In this document: in pieces, positions 1 to 5,651 of the stretch
Position numbering within the stretch: the stretch's first letter is position 1
Layout: every line of letters starts with the position of its first letter
Source: Streptomycetaceae bacterium
GTDB lineage: Bacteria > Actinomycetota > Actinomycetes > Nanopelagicales > Nanopelagicaceae
Length of the DNA: 5,651 nucleotides
NCBI GenBank assembly: GCA_027490415.1
Contig: JAIXYD010000001.1
Span: 1 to 5,651, forward strand
Direction of reading: 5' to 3'
Program-made: the position numbers and the translations under genes
The notes under the pieces: model-generated
The model's input: the letters and a program-made list of their open reading frames with translations, nothing else
Databases searched by the model: none
Told to the model about the DNA's origin: nothing

Positions 1-1
1 C

Positions 2-163
2 AGCATGAAGTGGAACTGGATGCTCTTCTTCCCGCTCGTTGGACTCTGGGTCTTTATGGCAGGTGCTGTCTACACACACTTCAAGGCAAACAAGTTGCGC
101 ACCTCGATCCCAGCATTCTTCTTGCTGACTCTGATTTCAATTGCACTTGTACTTAATAAGTAA
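2..163 (+). CDS. Small two-helix membrane protein, or C-terminal end of a longer one
   Basis: An open frame runs from the window edge to a TAA at 161-163. An ATG at 5-7 would give a 52-residue protein, but the frame is still open upstream (AGC at 2-4) and only four bases precede the ATG. It is therefore undecided whether this is a complete small protein or the tail of a larger one. The sequence has two hydrophobic stretches, about residues 6-24 and 35-50 from that ATG, joined by a basic linker (HFKANKLR), and it ends in NK. This suggests a two-helix hairpin in the cytoplasmic membrane. I do not recognise a family and assign no function. It lies 26 bases upstream of hrcA on the same strand. 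The reality of the frame rests on its membrane-protein composition and its position, not on homology. Confidence 0.55.
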   Translation, partial: SMKWNWMLFFPLVGLWVFMAGAVYTHFKANKLRTSIPAFFLLTLISIALVLNK

Positions 164-189
164 TTCCTTTAGTAGATAGTGCGATAGCC

Positions 190-1215
190 ATGACAACATC
201 GACCCGACGCCTAGAAATTCTGCGCGCTATTGTTGATGAATATGTGGCAACACAGGAACCAGTCGGCTCTAAAGCGATCGCAGATCGCCACGAACTCGGA
301 GTTTCACCTGCCACCATCCGTAACGAGATGGCACTTCTAGAAGAAGAAGGTCTAATCACTGCACCACACACAAGCGCCGGGCGTATTCCGACTGACCGTG
401 GATATCGAGTATTCGTCGATAAATTGGCAGAAGTTAAACCACTCTCGGCTCCGGAACGTCGTGCCATTGAGTCATTTTTAGAAGGCGCTCTCGATCTTGA
501 TGATGTGGTGATGCGAACTGTTCGGTTGTTGGCAGATGTTACTAAACAAGTAGCTGTGGTTCAGTATCCATCAATCGTTAAATCTAAAGTCAGGCACGTC
601 GAACTCGTACCTCTTTCAACTTCACGCATCATGTTGATTTTGATTACCGATTCAGGTCGTGTCGAACAGCGTGTTATTGAACTTACTCGCGATGTGCAAG
701 AACCATTTATTGCAAGTATACGCACGCAGCTCAATAATGCGATGACTGGAAAATCTCTGCCAGAGGTTGCTGATCGGATCACTGGAATAATTGAAGGCTA
801 TAGTCCATCAGATCGTCGAGACATTTCACTGATTGTCTCTGCTGTCATTGAGATGGCGATTGAAAAAGCGGAAGAGAAAGTTGTATTGGCTGGAACTGCA
901 AACCTTGCTCGCTTTACCGATGATTTCCAAACTACGATGCATCCAGTTCTTGAAGCACTCGAAGAGCAAGTTGTTCTCCTGCGACTTCTCGGAGATGCAG
1001 CGGATACGGTAAAGGTACGCATTGGTTCTGAACAGAGCGAGAAGAATCTCAAGAGCACATCTCTAGTTACTATCGGTTATGGTGAGAGCGGATCTCCACT
1101 TGGAGCACTTGGAATTCTCGGACCCACACGTATGGATTACGCTGGCTCAATGGCAGCAGTCGGCGCTGTTGCCCGATATGTCGGACGATTTATCACTGAA
1201 GGAAGTTACAAGTAA
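190..1215 (+). CDS. hrcA: Heat-inducible transcription repressor HrcA
   Basis: HrcA is a cytoplasmic dimeric repressor that binds the CIRCE operator upstream of chaperone genes, classically groES/groEL, and needs GroEL to stay active. The 341-residue length is normal for the family. An N-terminal winged helix-turn-helix spans about residues 1-77, with the family signatures EPVGSKAIA (23-31), SPATIRNEM (39-47) and HTSAGRIPTDRGYR (60-73). The rest is the HrcA dimerisation and GAF-like core, ending in a glycine-rich segment (GALGILGPTRMDY) typical of the C-terminus. The ATG at 190 is chosen because the usual short lead (TRRLEILRAIVDEYV) follows at once. No clear Shine-Dalgarno sequence precedes it. 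The stop overlaps the dnaJ start as TAATG, so the two are probably translationally coupled. No CIRCE-like inverted repeat is visible in the 26 bases upstream, so autoregulation is not supported here. Confidence 0.97.
   Translation: MTTSTRRLEILRAIVDEYVATQEPVGSKAIADRHELGVSPATIRNEMALLEEEGLITAPHTSAGRIPTDRGYRVFVDKLAEVKPLSAPERRAIESFLEGALDLDDVVMRTVRLLADVTKQVAVVQYPSIVKSKVRHVELVPLSTSRIMLILITDSGRVEQRVIELTRDVQEPFIASIRTQLNNAMTGKSLPEVADRITGIIEGYSPSDRRDISLIVSAVIEMAIEKAEEKVVLAGTANLARFTDDFQTTMHPVLEALEEQVVLLRLLGDAADTVKVRIGSEQSEKNLKSTSLVTIGYGESGSPLGALGILGPTRMDYAGSMAAVGAVARYVGRFITEGSYK
1198..1205 (+). promoter_or_regulatory. Shine-Dalgarno sequence of dnaJ
   Basis: The purine run GAAGGAAG lies inside the last codons of hrcA and ends nine bases before the dnaJ ATG at 1215. 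It is one of only two convincing Shine-Dalgarno sequences in the window. It supports the ATG that overlaps the hrcA stop as the true dnaJ start. Confidence 0.6.
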
Positions 1216-2324
1216 TGGCTGATGTATACGAGACCTTAGGTGTGTCACGCGATGCCACCGCCGATGAGATCAAGAAGGCTTATCGCAAGATTGCACGCGA
1301 ACTTCACCCAGATGTAAATCCAGATCCTGCGGTGCAAGATAAATTTAAAGAGGTAACAGCAGCCTATGAAATTTTGAGCGATCCGCAGAAGCGTCAGCAA
1401 TATGACATGGGTGGACAGAGCTTTGGTGGCTTTGGTGGTGGCCAAGGGTTCGGCGGATTCAGCGACATCATGGATGCCTTCTTTGGTGGTGGCGGCAATC
1501 GCGGTCCTCGTGCACGTATGCGCCAAGGTCAAGATGCACTCATTCGTGTTCAGGTAACTTTGTCGGAAGCCTGCTTTGGAACCGAGCGCGAACTTACTAT
1601 TGAGAACGCAGTTGTATGTCCAACCTGTACTGGTTCAGGATGTGCAAAGGGAACGGCTCCAACAATGTGTCAGGTTTGTAAGGGACGCGGTGAAACGCAA
1701 CAAATTCAAAAGTCATTCTTAGGTCAGGTAATGACATCACGAGCTTGTGCCACATGTTCTGGATTTGGATCTGTGATCCAAGAACCATGTCGAGAATGTG
1801 CTGGCGAAGGTCGCGTACGTGCTCGACAGAACATTCCAGTAAAAATTCCAGCAGGTGTTGAAACTGGAAACCGTATGCAACTAGCCGGACGTGGCGAAGT
1901 TGGTGCAGGTGGTGGCCCAGCAGGAGATCTCTATGTTGAAATCGTTGAAGAAGAACACGAGTTCTTAGTTCGCGATGGCGATACCTTGCATATGGAAGTT
2001 GAAATTTCTTTTGCAGCTGCTGCTCTAGGCACCAAGATCACAGTAGAAACACTCGACGGCCAATCAGAGATTGCAATCAAGGCCGGAACACAGACTGGCT
2101 CAACAGTTTCACTTAAGGGCTTAGGCATGACACGACTACGAAGCAGTAGTCGTGGCGACCTCATCGTCCATATAGTTGTGATGACACCAACCAAGCTCTC
2201 TCGCGAGCAAGAGAAGATGCTTAAGGACTTCGCAAAATCTCGCGGTGAGGTTGTTGGCGATTCGAACACAAAGGGAAAGAATCAGAGTTTCCTCGGTAAA
2301 TTTAGAGATTCCTTCGGCCGCTAA
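1215..2324 (+). CDS. dnaJ: Molecular chaperone DnaJ (class A, hrcA-linked DnaJ2 type)
   Basis: DnaJ is a cytoplasmic co-chaperone that delivers unfolded clients to DnaK and stimulates its ATPase. The 369 residues show the full class A layout. The J domain is at about 3-64 with the HPD motif at 31-33. A short Gly/Phe-rich linker follows (66-97). The zinc domain has all four CxxCxGxG repeats intact, starting at C135, C152, C178 and C192. The two C-terminal beta domains follow, with KIPAGVETGNRMQLAGRGE (substrate-binding region) and RGDLIVHI. The tail ends FLGKFRDSFGR, like other actinobacterial copies. Actinobacteria usually carry one dnaJ with dnaK/grpE and a second beside hrcA; the context makes this the second, an inference because the rest of the genome is not visible. 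It overlaps hrcA (TAATG at 1213-1217) and rsmE (TAATG at 2322-2326). A perfect inverted repeat lies within codons 306-314. Confidence 0.97.
   Translation: MADVYETLGVSRDATADEIKKAYRKIARELHPDVNPDPAVQDKFKEVTAAYEILSDPQKRQQYDMGGQSFGGFGGGQGFGGFSDIMDAFFGGGGNRGPRARMRQGQDALIRVQVTLSEACFGTERELTIENAVVCPTCTGSGCAKGTAPTMCQVCKGRGETQQIQKSFLGQVMTSRACATCSGFGSVIQEPCRECAGEGRVRARQNIPVKIPAGVETGNRMQLAGRGEVGAGGGPAGDLYVEIVEEEHEFLVRDGDTLHMEVEISFAAAALGTKITVETLDGQSEIAIKAGTQTGSTVSLKGLGMTRLRSSSRGDLIVHIVVMTPTKLSREQEKMLKDFAKSRGEVVGDSNTKGKNQSFLGKFRDSFGR
2131..2154 (+). repeat. Perfect 9-bp inverted repeat inside dnaJ
   Basis: CACGACTAC (2131-2139) is followed by a six-base loop GAAGCA and its exact complement GTAGTCGTG (2146-2154). 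RNA from this stretch could form a 9-bp hairpin with a hexaloop. It lies in codons for TRLRSSSRG in the C-terminal domain of dnaJ, about 170 bases before rsmE. No U-tract follows (next bases GCGACCTC), so it is not a standard intrinsic terminator. A coding coincidence is possible because two CGA arginine codons face AGT serine and CGT arginine codons. Confidence 0.5.
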
Positions 2325-3049
2325 TGCGCACACTCTTCTTTGTTGATGACCTACCCACAGAAGTGGGCCAGATTTACACATTTGATAATGAGGATGCCCT
2401 CCATGCAATTCGTGTATTGCGTACAGGCCCTGGCGAAATTTTTTGGCTCAGTGATGGCAAAGGATCATTCTCGACAGTCAAAGCAGTCGATGTTGCAAAA
2501 AAGTCTATGCAATGTGAAGTTATTGAAAGCGAATTCCAAGAACCGCTCGAGATTGAGTACACAGTTATCCAAGCACTTCCCAAGGGTGATCGACTCAAAG
2601 AGTGTGCGGGGTTGCTCACCGAGGCAGGTGCTGATCGCTTAGTTTTCTGGTCATCTGCGCGCAGTATCGGTAAGGCCGATAAAACTTTAGATAAGTTGGA
2701 TGTGACTGTGCGCGAAGCCAGTAAACAAGCACGCCGCTTTCGCATCCCTGAGATTGTTGGACCACTCACAACTTCACAAGTGATCGATGAAATTGCGCGA
2801 ACAGATATTGCGATCCTTTTCCACGAGAGCGCAACCAGCAAACTCTCATCCATCACGCCACCATCGGCGACTGCCGTGAAGAAGGCCCTCATCATCATTG
2901 GACCAGAAGGTGGAATAACAGATGAAGAGCTCGATGCATTTACCGCAAGTGGGGCAAAGATTGCATTGATGGGTAGACCAATATTTCGCAGCGCACATGC
3001 AGGAATCGCAGGACTTGCGGCCGTGCAAACACTGCTTAAGAGTTGGTAG
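2324..3049 (+). CDS. rsmE: 16S rRNA (uracil(1498)-N3)-methyltransferase RsmE
   Basis: RsmE transfers a methyl group from S-adenosylmethionine to N3 of U1498 (E. coli numbering) in helix 44 of 16S rRNA, acting on the assembled 30S subunit. The 241-residue length is normal. An N-terminal PUA-like domain (about 1-70) contains HAIRVLRTGPGE (27-38). A SPOUT trefoil-knot methyltransferase domain follows, with ALPKGDR (84-90), EAGADR (100-105), SARSI (111-115), EASKQARRFRIPEI (131-144) and the SAM-binding loop IIGPEGGITDEEL (191-203). The C-terminal knot segment reads GRPIFRSAHAG (217-227), where the family usually has something close to LGxRILRTETA. The arginine is kept but the following residues differ. 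The ATG overlaps the dnaJ stop (TAATG) with no evident Shine-Dalgarno sequence, so translation probably depends on coupling to dnaJ. Confidence 0.94.
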   Translation: MRTLFFVDDLPTEVGQIYTFDNEDALHAIRVLRTGPGEIFWLSDGKGSFSTVKAVDVAKKSMQCEVIESEFQEPLEIEYTVIQALPKGDRLKECAGLLTEAGADRLVFWSSARSIGKADKTLDKLDVTVREASKQARRFRIPEIVGPLTTSQVIDEIARTDIAILFHESATSKLSSITPPSATAVKKALIIIGPEGGITDEELDAFTASGAKIALMGRPIFRSAHAGIAGLAAVQTLLKSW

Positions 3050-3066
3050 ACCAGTACCCTTTTCTC

Positions 3067-3414
3067 ATGACGCTAGATCCAGAGTGCATCTTCTGCAAAA
3101 TCATTGAAGGTCAGATTCCTGCTGAGATCATCTATCGGAATGAAAACGTTGTTGCATTTAATGATCTAAACCCACAAGCGCCTACGCACATCTTGATCAT
3201 TCCTACCTTGCACGCTGAAAATGCTGCAGCGATCTCTGCCATCTCGCCAACGATCATCGCAGCGATGCACCGGGCTGCAGATGCCATTGCGGCCGAGCGA
3301 GGACTTACTGGCTATCGATCAGTCTTTAACACGGGTGCCGATGCTGGCCAGAGTGTTTTTCACGCTCATCTGCATCTCATTGGTGGGCGTGGACTGGCCT
3401 GGCCTCCGGGCTAG
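3067..3414 (+). CDS. HIT family (histidine triad) nucleotide-binding protein
   Basis: HIT proteins of the HINT branch are small cytoplasmic homodimers that hydrolyse adenosine phosphoramidates and related nucleotidyl conjugates. Counting 115 residues from the ATG at 3067, the protein has an N-terminal CIFCKI (C7, C10), usual for members that bind zinc. It then shows IPAEIIYRNENVVAFNDLNP and PTHILIIP (39-46). The triad HAHLHL has H99, H101 and H103, with H101 the expected nucleophile. The protein ends GGRGLAWPPG, matching the usual WPPG terminus, so it is complete. A TTG at 3043 would add eight residues and overlap rsmE. I prefer the ATG because family members normally begin only a few residues before CxFC and no ribosome-binding site favours the TTG. 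No clear Shine-Dalgarno sequence is present for either. It sits 17 bases after rsmE and 18 before phoH. The physiological substrate cannot be read from the sequence. Confidence 0.94.
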   Translation: MTLDPECIFCKIIEGQIPAEIIYRNENVVAFNDLNPQAPTHILIIPTLHAENAAAISAISPTIIAAMHRAADAIAAERGLTGYRSVFNTGADAGQSVFHAHLHLIGGRGLAWPPG

Positions 3415-3432
3415 CACTAGATTTACCCACAT

Positions 3433-4416
3433 ATGGAACGCACTCTGATCACCGTCCCACCAGCCATTCCCATGGTCGCACTCGTCGGAGTTGGCGATAG
3501 CAATATCAATATTATTGAAGCGGCATTTCCTTCTGTTGCTATGACTGTTCGCGGGAACGAAATTACATTACGGGGACCACACATCGACTGCCTCGCACTT
3601 GAAAAGCTATTTGCCGAGATGATGGTTGTTATTCGATCAGGGCAAGCGCTTACAACTGATGCAGTAAAGCGCAGCATCGATATGTTGGCTGCAGATCCAA
3701 TCGAACACCCAGCCGAGGTTCTCTCACTCAACATCGTGAGCAATCGTGGTCGCACCATCAGACCAAAGACTGCCAACCAGAAGCATTATGTAGATGCAAT
3801 TGACGAGAACACCATCACTTTTGGTATCGGCCCTGCCGGTACCGGCAAGACCTACCTTGCCATGGCAAAAGCCGTCGCCGCATTGCAAGCAAAGAAGGTC
3901 AATCGAATTATCTTGACGCGTCCGGCGGTAGAAGCTGGCGAAAAATTAGGGTTCTTGCCCGGCACGCTGACAGAGAAGATTGATCCATATCTTCGCCCAC
4001 TCTTTGATGCCCTACATGACATGATCGATCCAGATTCAATTCCACGCCTGATGCAGAGCGGTGTCATTGAAGTTGCTCCACTTGCCTTTATGCGTGGTCG
4101 CACACTGAATGATTCATTCATTATTTTGGATGAAGCGCAGAACACCACACCAGAACAGATGAAGATGTTTCTCACCCGTTTAGGTTTTGGTTCAAAGATG
4201 GTGATCACTGGCGATGTAACGCAGGTAGATCTTCCTAATGGATCTAAATCTGGTCTTCGAATCATTCGCGATATTTTGGGCAACATCGATGACATCTCAT
4301 TTAGTGAATTAACTGCAGAAGATGTTGTGCGCCACCGCCTCATTGGTGACATCGTGAAGGCCTACGATGCCTTCGACAGCGCTGTTCAAGCCCCACGAAA
4401 TATTCGAAACAGCTGA
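3433..4416 (+). CDS. phoH: PhoH-like P-loop ATPase (YbeZ-type)
   Basis: This is a cytoplasmic P-loop NTPase related to superfamily 1 helicase cores, linked by neighbourhood and published interactions to YbeY and RNA metabolism; its exact role is unsettled. The 327 residues start with a KH-like putative RNA-binding region (about 14-85, including VALVGVGDSNINIIEAAFP and VTVRGNEITLRGP-like strands). The ATPase core follows. A Q-motif-like segment NQKHYVDAI (115-123) precedes Walker A GPAGTGKT (133-140). Next come LTRPAVEAGEKLGFLPG (161-177), Walker B FIILDEAQN (229-237) and the motif VITGDVTQVDLP (257-268). All catalytic motifs are intact. An in-frame TAG at 3418-3420 leaves the ATG at 3433 as the only ATG start that can give the full domain. 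No Shine-Dalgarno sequence is visible before it. It is followed seven bases later by ybeY, the usual partner gene. Confidence 0.96.
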   Translation: MERTLITVPPAIPMVALVGVGDSNINIIEAAFPSVAMTVRGNEITLRGPHIDCLALEKLFAEMMVVIRSGQALTTDAVKRSIDMLAADPIEHPAEVLSLNIVSNRGRTIRPKTANQKHYVDAIDENTITFGIGPAGTGKTYLAMAKAVAALQAKKVNRIILTRPAVEAGEKLGFLPGTLTEKIDPYLRPLFDALHDMIDPDSIPRLMQSGVIEVAPLAFMRGRTLNDSFIILDEAQNTTPEQMKMFLTRLGFGSKMVITGDVTQVDLPNGSKSGLRIIRDILGNIDDISFSELTAEDVVRHRLIGDIVKAYDAFDSAVQAPRNIRNS

Positions 4417-4423
4417 TACGTAC

Positions 4424-4858
4424 ATGACGATTGAATCTAACAATCGCTCAGGAGAACTTGTTCCAAGCGATGAAGTAACTTCACTGCTCCAGTATTCATT
4501 GGGATCACTTGGATTAAACGCAGATTGCGAAGTCAGCATCACCTTCGTCGATGAATCTGAGATGACCGAACTTCATGTTAAGTGGATGGATGAACCAGGG
4601 CCTACTGACGTGCTCTCGTTTCCGATGGACATGCCAGAAAGTGTTGGCGAGGTGGTAACGCTGGGTGACATCGTGATTTGTCCAAGTGTTGCAGCGCGAC
4701 AAGCTGCGAGTGCTGGGCATTCGATTAATCATGAGATTTACATTTTGGCAGCACACGGGTTATTGCATATTCTTGGATATGACCATGCCAATCCGGCTGA
4801 TGAAAAAGTAATGTTTGAACTACAGGAAAAATTAGTGAAGGAATGGGGAGAGTCCTAG
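4424..4858 (+). CDS. ybeY: Endoribonuclease YbeY (rRNA maturation factor)
   Basis: YbeY is a zinc-dependent single-strand endoribonuclease needed for 16S rRNA 3'-end maturation and 70S quality control. From the ATG at 4424 it has 144 residues, normal for the family. The metal site HGLLHILGYDH (111-121) supplies H111, H115 and H121. The conserved core PGPTDVLSFPMD is at 58-69 and LGDIVIC at 80-86. An in-frame ATG at 4367 would add 19 residues and overlap phoH by 50 bases. I reject it because actinobacterial YbeY proteins begin MTIE/MSIE directly followed by a short NESG-like segment, which matches MTIESNNRSG here. The strand before the core reads LHVKWMDEPGPTD, with lysine (K53) where most members have arginine (the position of E. 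coli R59 as I recall it). The gene lies seven bases after phoH, and its TAG overlaps the GTG of the next gene. Confidence 0.95.
   Translation: MTIESNNRSGELVPSDEVTSLLQYSLGSLGLNADCEVSITFVDESEMTELHVKWMDEPGPTDVLSFPMDMPESVGEVVTLGDIVICPSVAARQAASAGHSINHEIYILAAHGLLHILGYDHANPADEKVMFELQEKLVKEWGES
4845..4850 (+). promoter_or_regulatory. Shine-Dalgarno sequence deciding the GTG start at 4858
   Basis: GGGGAG ends seven bases before the GTG at 4858, a good spacing. An in-frame ATG at 4843 would give five extra residues (MGRVL). The AAGGA before it (4838-4842) directly abuts that ATG, which is too close to act as a normal ribosome-binding site. The GTG is therefore the better start. Confidence 0.6.
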
Positions 4859-5651
4859 TGGACCTTTTATCGGTTCTTCCGATTATCGCTCTTATTGGAT
4901 TTGCAGGTTTTCTCGCCGCCTCTGAATCAGCGCTGACATCAATTTCTCGAGTCTTGATTGAAGAGCTTGAGTCAAAGCGTGGAGGACACTTACTCAAGAA
5001 GTACTCTGCCCAACCTGCGCGGTTCCTCAACGTTATTTTGCTCGTCCGTAAGGTCTGTGAATTTACAGCCGCAGTCTTGATACTTCGTTTACTTCAGCAG
5101 GCTTACACAACAGGGTATGCCTACCTCTACACAGTCATCATCATGGTTGTTCTCTCTTATGTGGTTATCGGGGTTGGCCCGCGTACATTGGGCCGTCAAA
5201 ACCCACATCGTTGGGCTCGTGCTGGCATCGTTGTATCAGCTTTCTTGGCGCTGATTCTTGGGCCAGTGACAAAGTTGCTCATCGCCATCGGTAATGCGAT
5301 TACTCCAGGTAAAGGTTTTAGATCGGGACCATTTACAAATGAAGCAGAGCTGCGCGATCTTGTAGATCAGGCGCACGAACGCGGTCTTGTGGAATCAGAT
5401 GAGCACGAGATGATCCACTCAGTATTTGAACTTGGTGACACACTTGTGCGCGAGTTAATGGTCCACCGCACTGACATGGTCTGGATCGAAGGAGACAAAA
5501 CTCTCCGCCAGGCCCTCTCGTTGGCTTTACGTTCTGGATATTCACGCGTACCTGTTGTGGGGGAGAACCTCGACAACATCGTCGGTATTGCCTACGTGAA
5601 AGATTTAGCAAAGCGCGCACTTGATCATCACGAGGCTGAGACCACACAACG
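4858..5651 (+). CDS. CNNM (DUF21)/CBS-domain membrane protein, hemolysin/CorC-type, 3' end missing
   Basis: Members of this family are inner-membrane proteins with an N-terminal CNNM (DUF21) transmembrane domain and cytosolic CBS domains. They are implicated in divalent-cation (Mg2+/Co2+) transport or homeostasis and are often annotated as hemolysin family proteins. The frame stays open to the window edge: 264 codons plus two bases, perhaps 60 percent of a protein of about 430 residues. Hydrophobic segments lie at about 5-27, 57-79, 88-107 and 120-145, with the family pattern AASESALTSISR (20-31), PARFLNVILLVR (53-64) and VGPRTLGRQ (106-114). A linker with HEMIHSVFELGDTLVRELM (183-201) leads into the first CBS domain (about 201-258, including SGYSRVPVVGE and IVGIAYVKDL). 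The second CBS domain and the C-terminal domain should lie beyond the edge. The usual MVPRTDM motif reads MVHRTDM (201-207). Translation probably starts at the GTG overlapping the ybeY TAG. Confidence 0.93.
   Translation, partial: MDLLSVLPIIALIGFAGFLAASESALTSISRVLIEELESKRGGHLLKKYSAQPARFLNVILLVRKVCEFTAAVLILRLLQQAYTTGYAYLYTVIIMVVLSYVVIGVGPRTLGRQNPHRWARAGIVVSAFLALILGPVTKLLIAIGNAITPGKGFRSGPFTNEAELRDLVDQAHERGLVESDEHEMIHSVFELGDTLVRELMVHRTDMVWIEGDKTLRQALSLALRSGYSRVPVVGENLDNIVGIAYVKDLAKRALDHHEAETTQ

Noticed and set aside
141..178. Possible promoter before hrcA: TTGCAC (141-146) or TTGTAC (147-152) with TAGATA (173-178).
   Set aside because: The spacings are 26 and 20 bases, outside the normal range, and the -10 match is weak.
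1420..1500. Repeated TTTGGTGG units suggesting a short tandem repeat.
   Set aside because: They encode the normal Gly/Phe-rich linker of DnaJ and need no other explanation.
2374..2898. Long open frame on the minus strand opposite rsmE (174 codons).
   Set aside because: It lies entirely within rsmE, is serine-rich with no recognisable domain, and looks like the antisense shadow of the real codons.
3043..3066. TTG start extending the HIT protein by eight residues into the rsmE end.
   Set aside because: The extension has no family similarity and no ribosome-binding site; the ATG at 3067 fits the usual short lead before CIFC.
3834..3847. Perfect 14-base palindrome TGCCGGTACCGGCA.
   Set aside because: It falls on the Walker A codons of phoH (PAGTGK), where the protein sequence already favours GCC GGT ACC GGC; a single copy in the window gives no support for an operator.
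3852..4352. Long open frame on the minus strand opposite phoH (166 codons).
   Set aside because: It mirrors the Walker-motif-bearing phoH frame and shows no family features of its own.
4367..4423. Upstream ATG extending YbeY by 19 residues over the phoH end.
   Set aside because: The MTIE start at 4424 matches actinobacterial YbeY proteins, and the extension would overlap phoH by 50 bases.

Overview
The window looks like part of an actinobacterial chromosome, all on the + strand, and carries the conserved hrcA-dnaJ-rsmE-HIT-phoH-ybeY-CNNM/CBS cluster. The gene order, the hrcA-linked second DnaJ, a YbeY beginning MTIE with the LPGPTDV-like core, and a CNNM protein with the VGPRTLGRQ variant all point to Actinobacteria. 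Base composition is near half GC by eye, low for that phylum. With the very tight packing, this suggests a small-genome aquatic lineage such as Nanopelagicales (acI, Planktophila-like). The phylum call is fairly firm; the order-level call is an inference.

Layout. Positions 2-163 hold a short two-helix membrane protein, or the C-terminal end of a longer one cut by the window edge. A 26-base gap precedes hrcA (190-1215). dnaJ (1215-2324) and rsmE (2324-3049) follow, each joined to the previous gene by a TAATG stop/start overlap. A HIT-family nucleotide-binding protein (3067-3414), phoH (3433-4416) and ybeY (4424-4858) are separated by gaps of 7-18 bases. A CNNM (DUF21)/CBS membrane protein starts at a GTG overlapping the ybeY stop (4858) and runs off the right edge after 264 codons. 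No intergenic stretch exceeds 26 bases. I see no tRNA, rRNA, CRISPR, insertion sequence, attachment site or factor-independent terminator.

How the genes fit together. HrcA is a heat-shock repressor, DnaJ a J-domain co-chaperone, RsmE a 16S rRNA m3U methyltransferase, PhoH a probable RNA-associated P-loop ATPase and YbeY an rRNA-maturation endoribonuclease. The phoH-ybeY-CNNM trio matches the widespread ybeZ-ybeY-ybeX neighbourhood. The cluster therefore couples protein folding stress with ribosome maturation and quality control, and is probably one transcription unit.

This is a conserved housekeeping region and I found no credible new biological system. The points worth a second look are small: a perfect 9-bp inverted repeat inside the dnaJ 3' region, departures from usual motifs in the CNNM protein (Pro to His), YbeY (Arg to Lys) and RsmE (C-terminal loop), scarcity of Shine-Dalgarno sequences, and no visible CIRCE operator beside hrcA.
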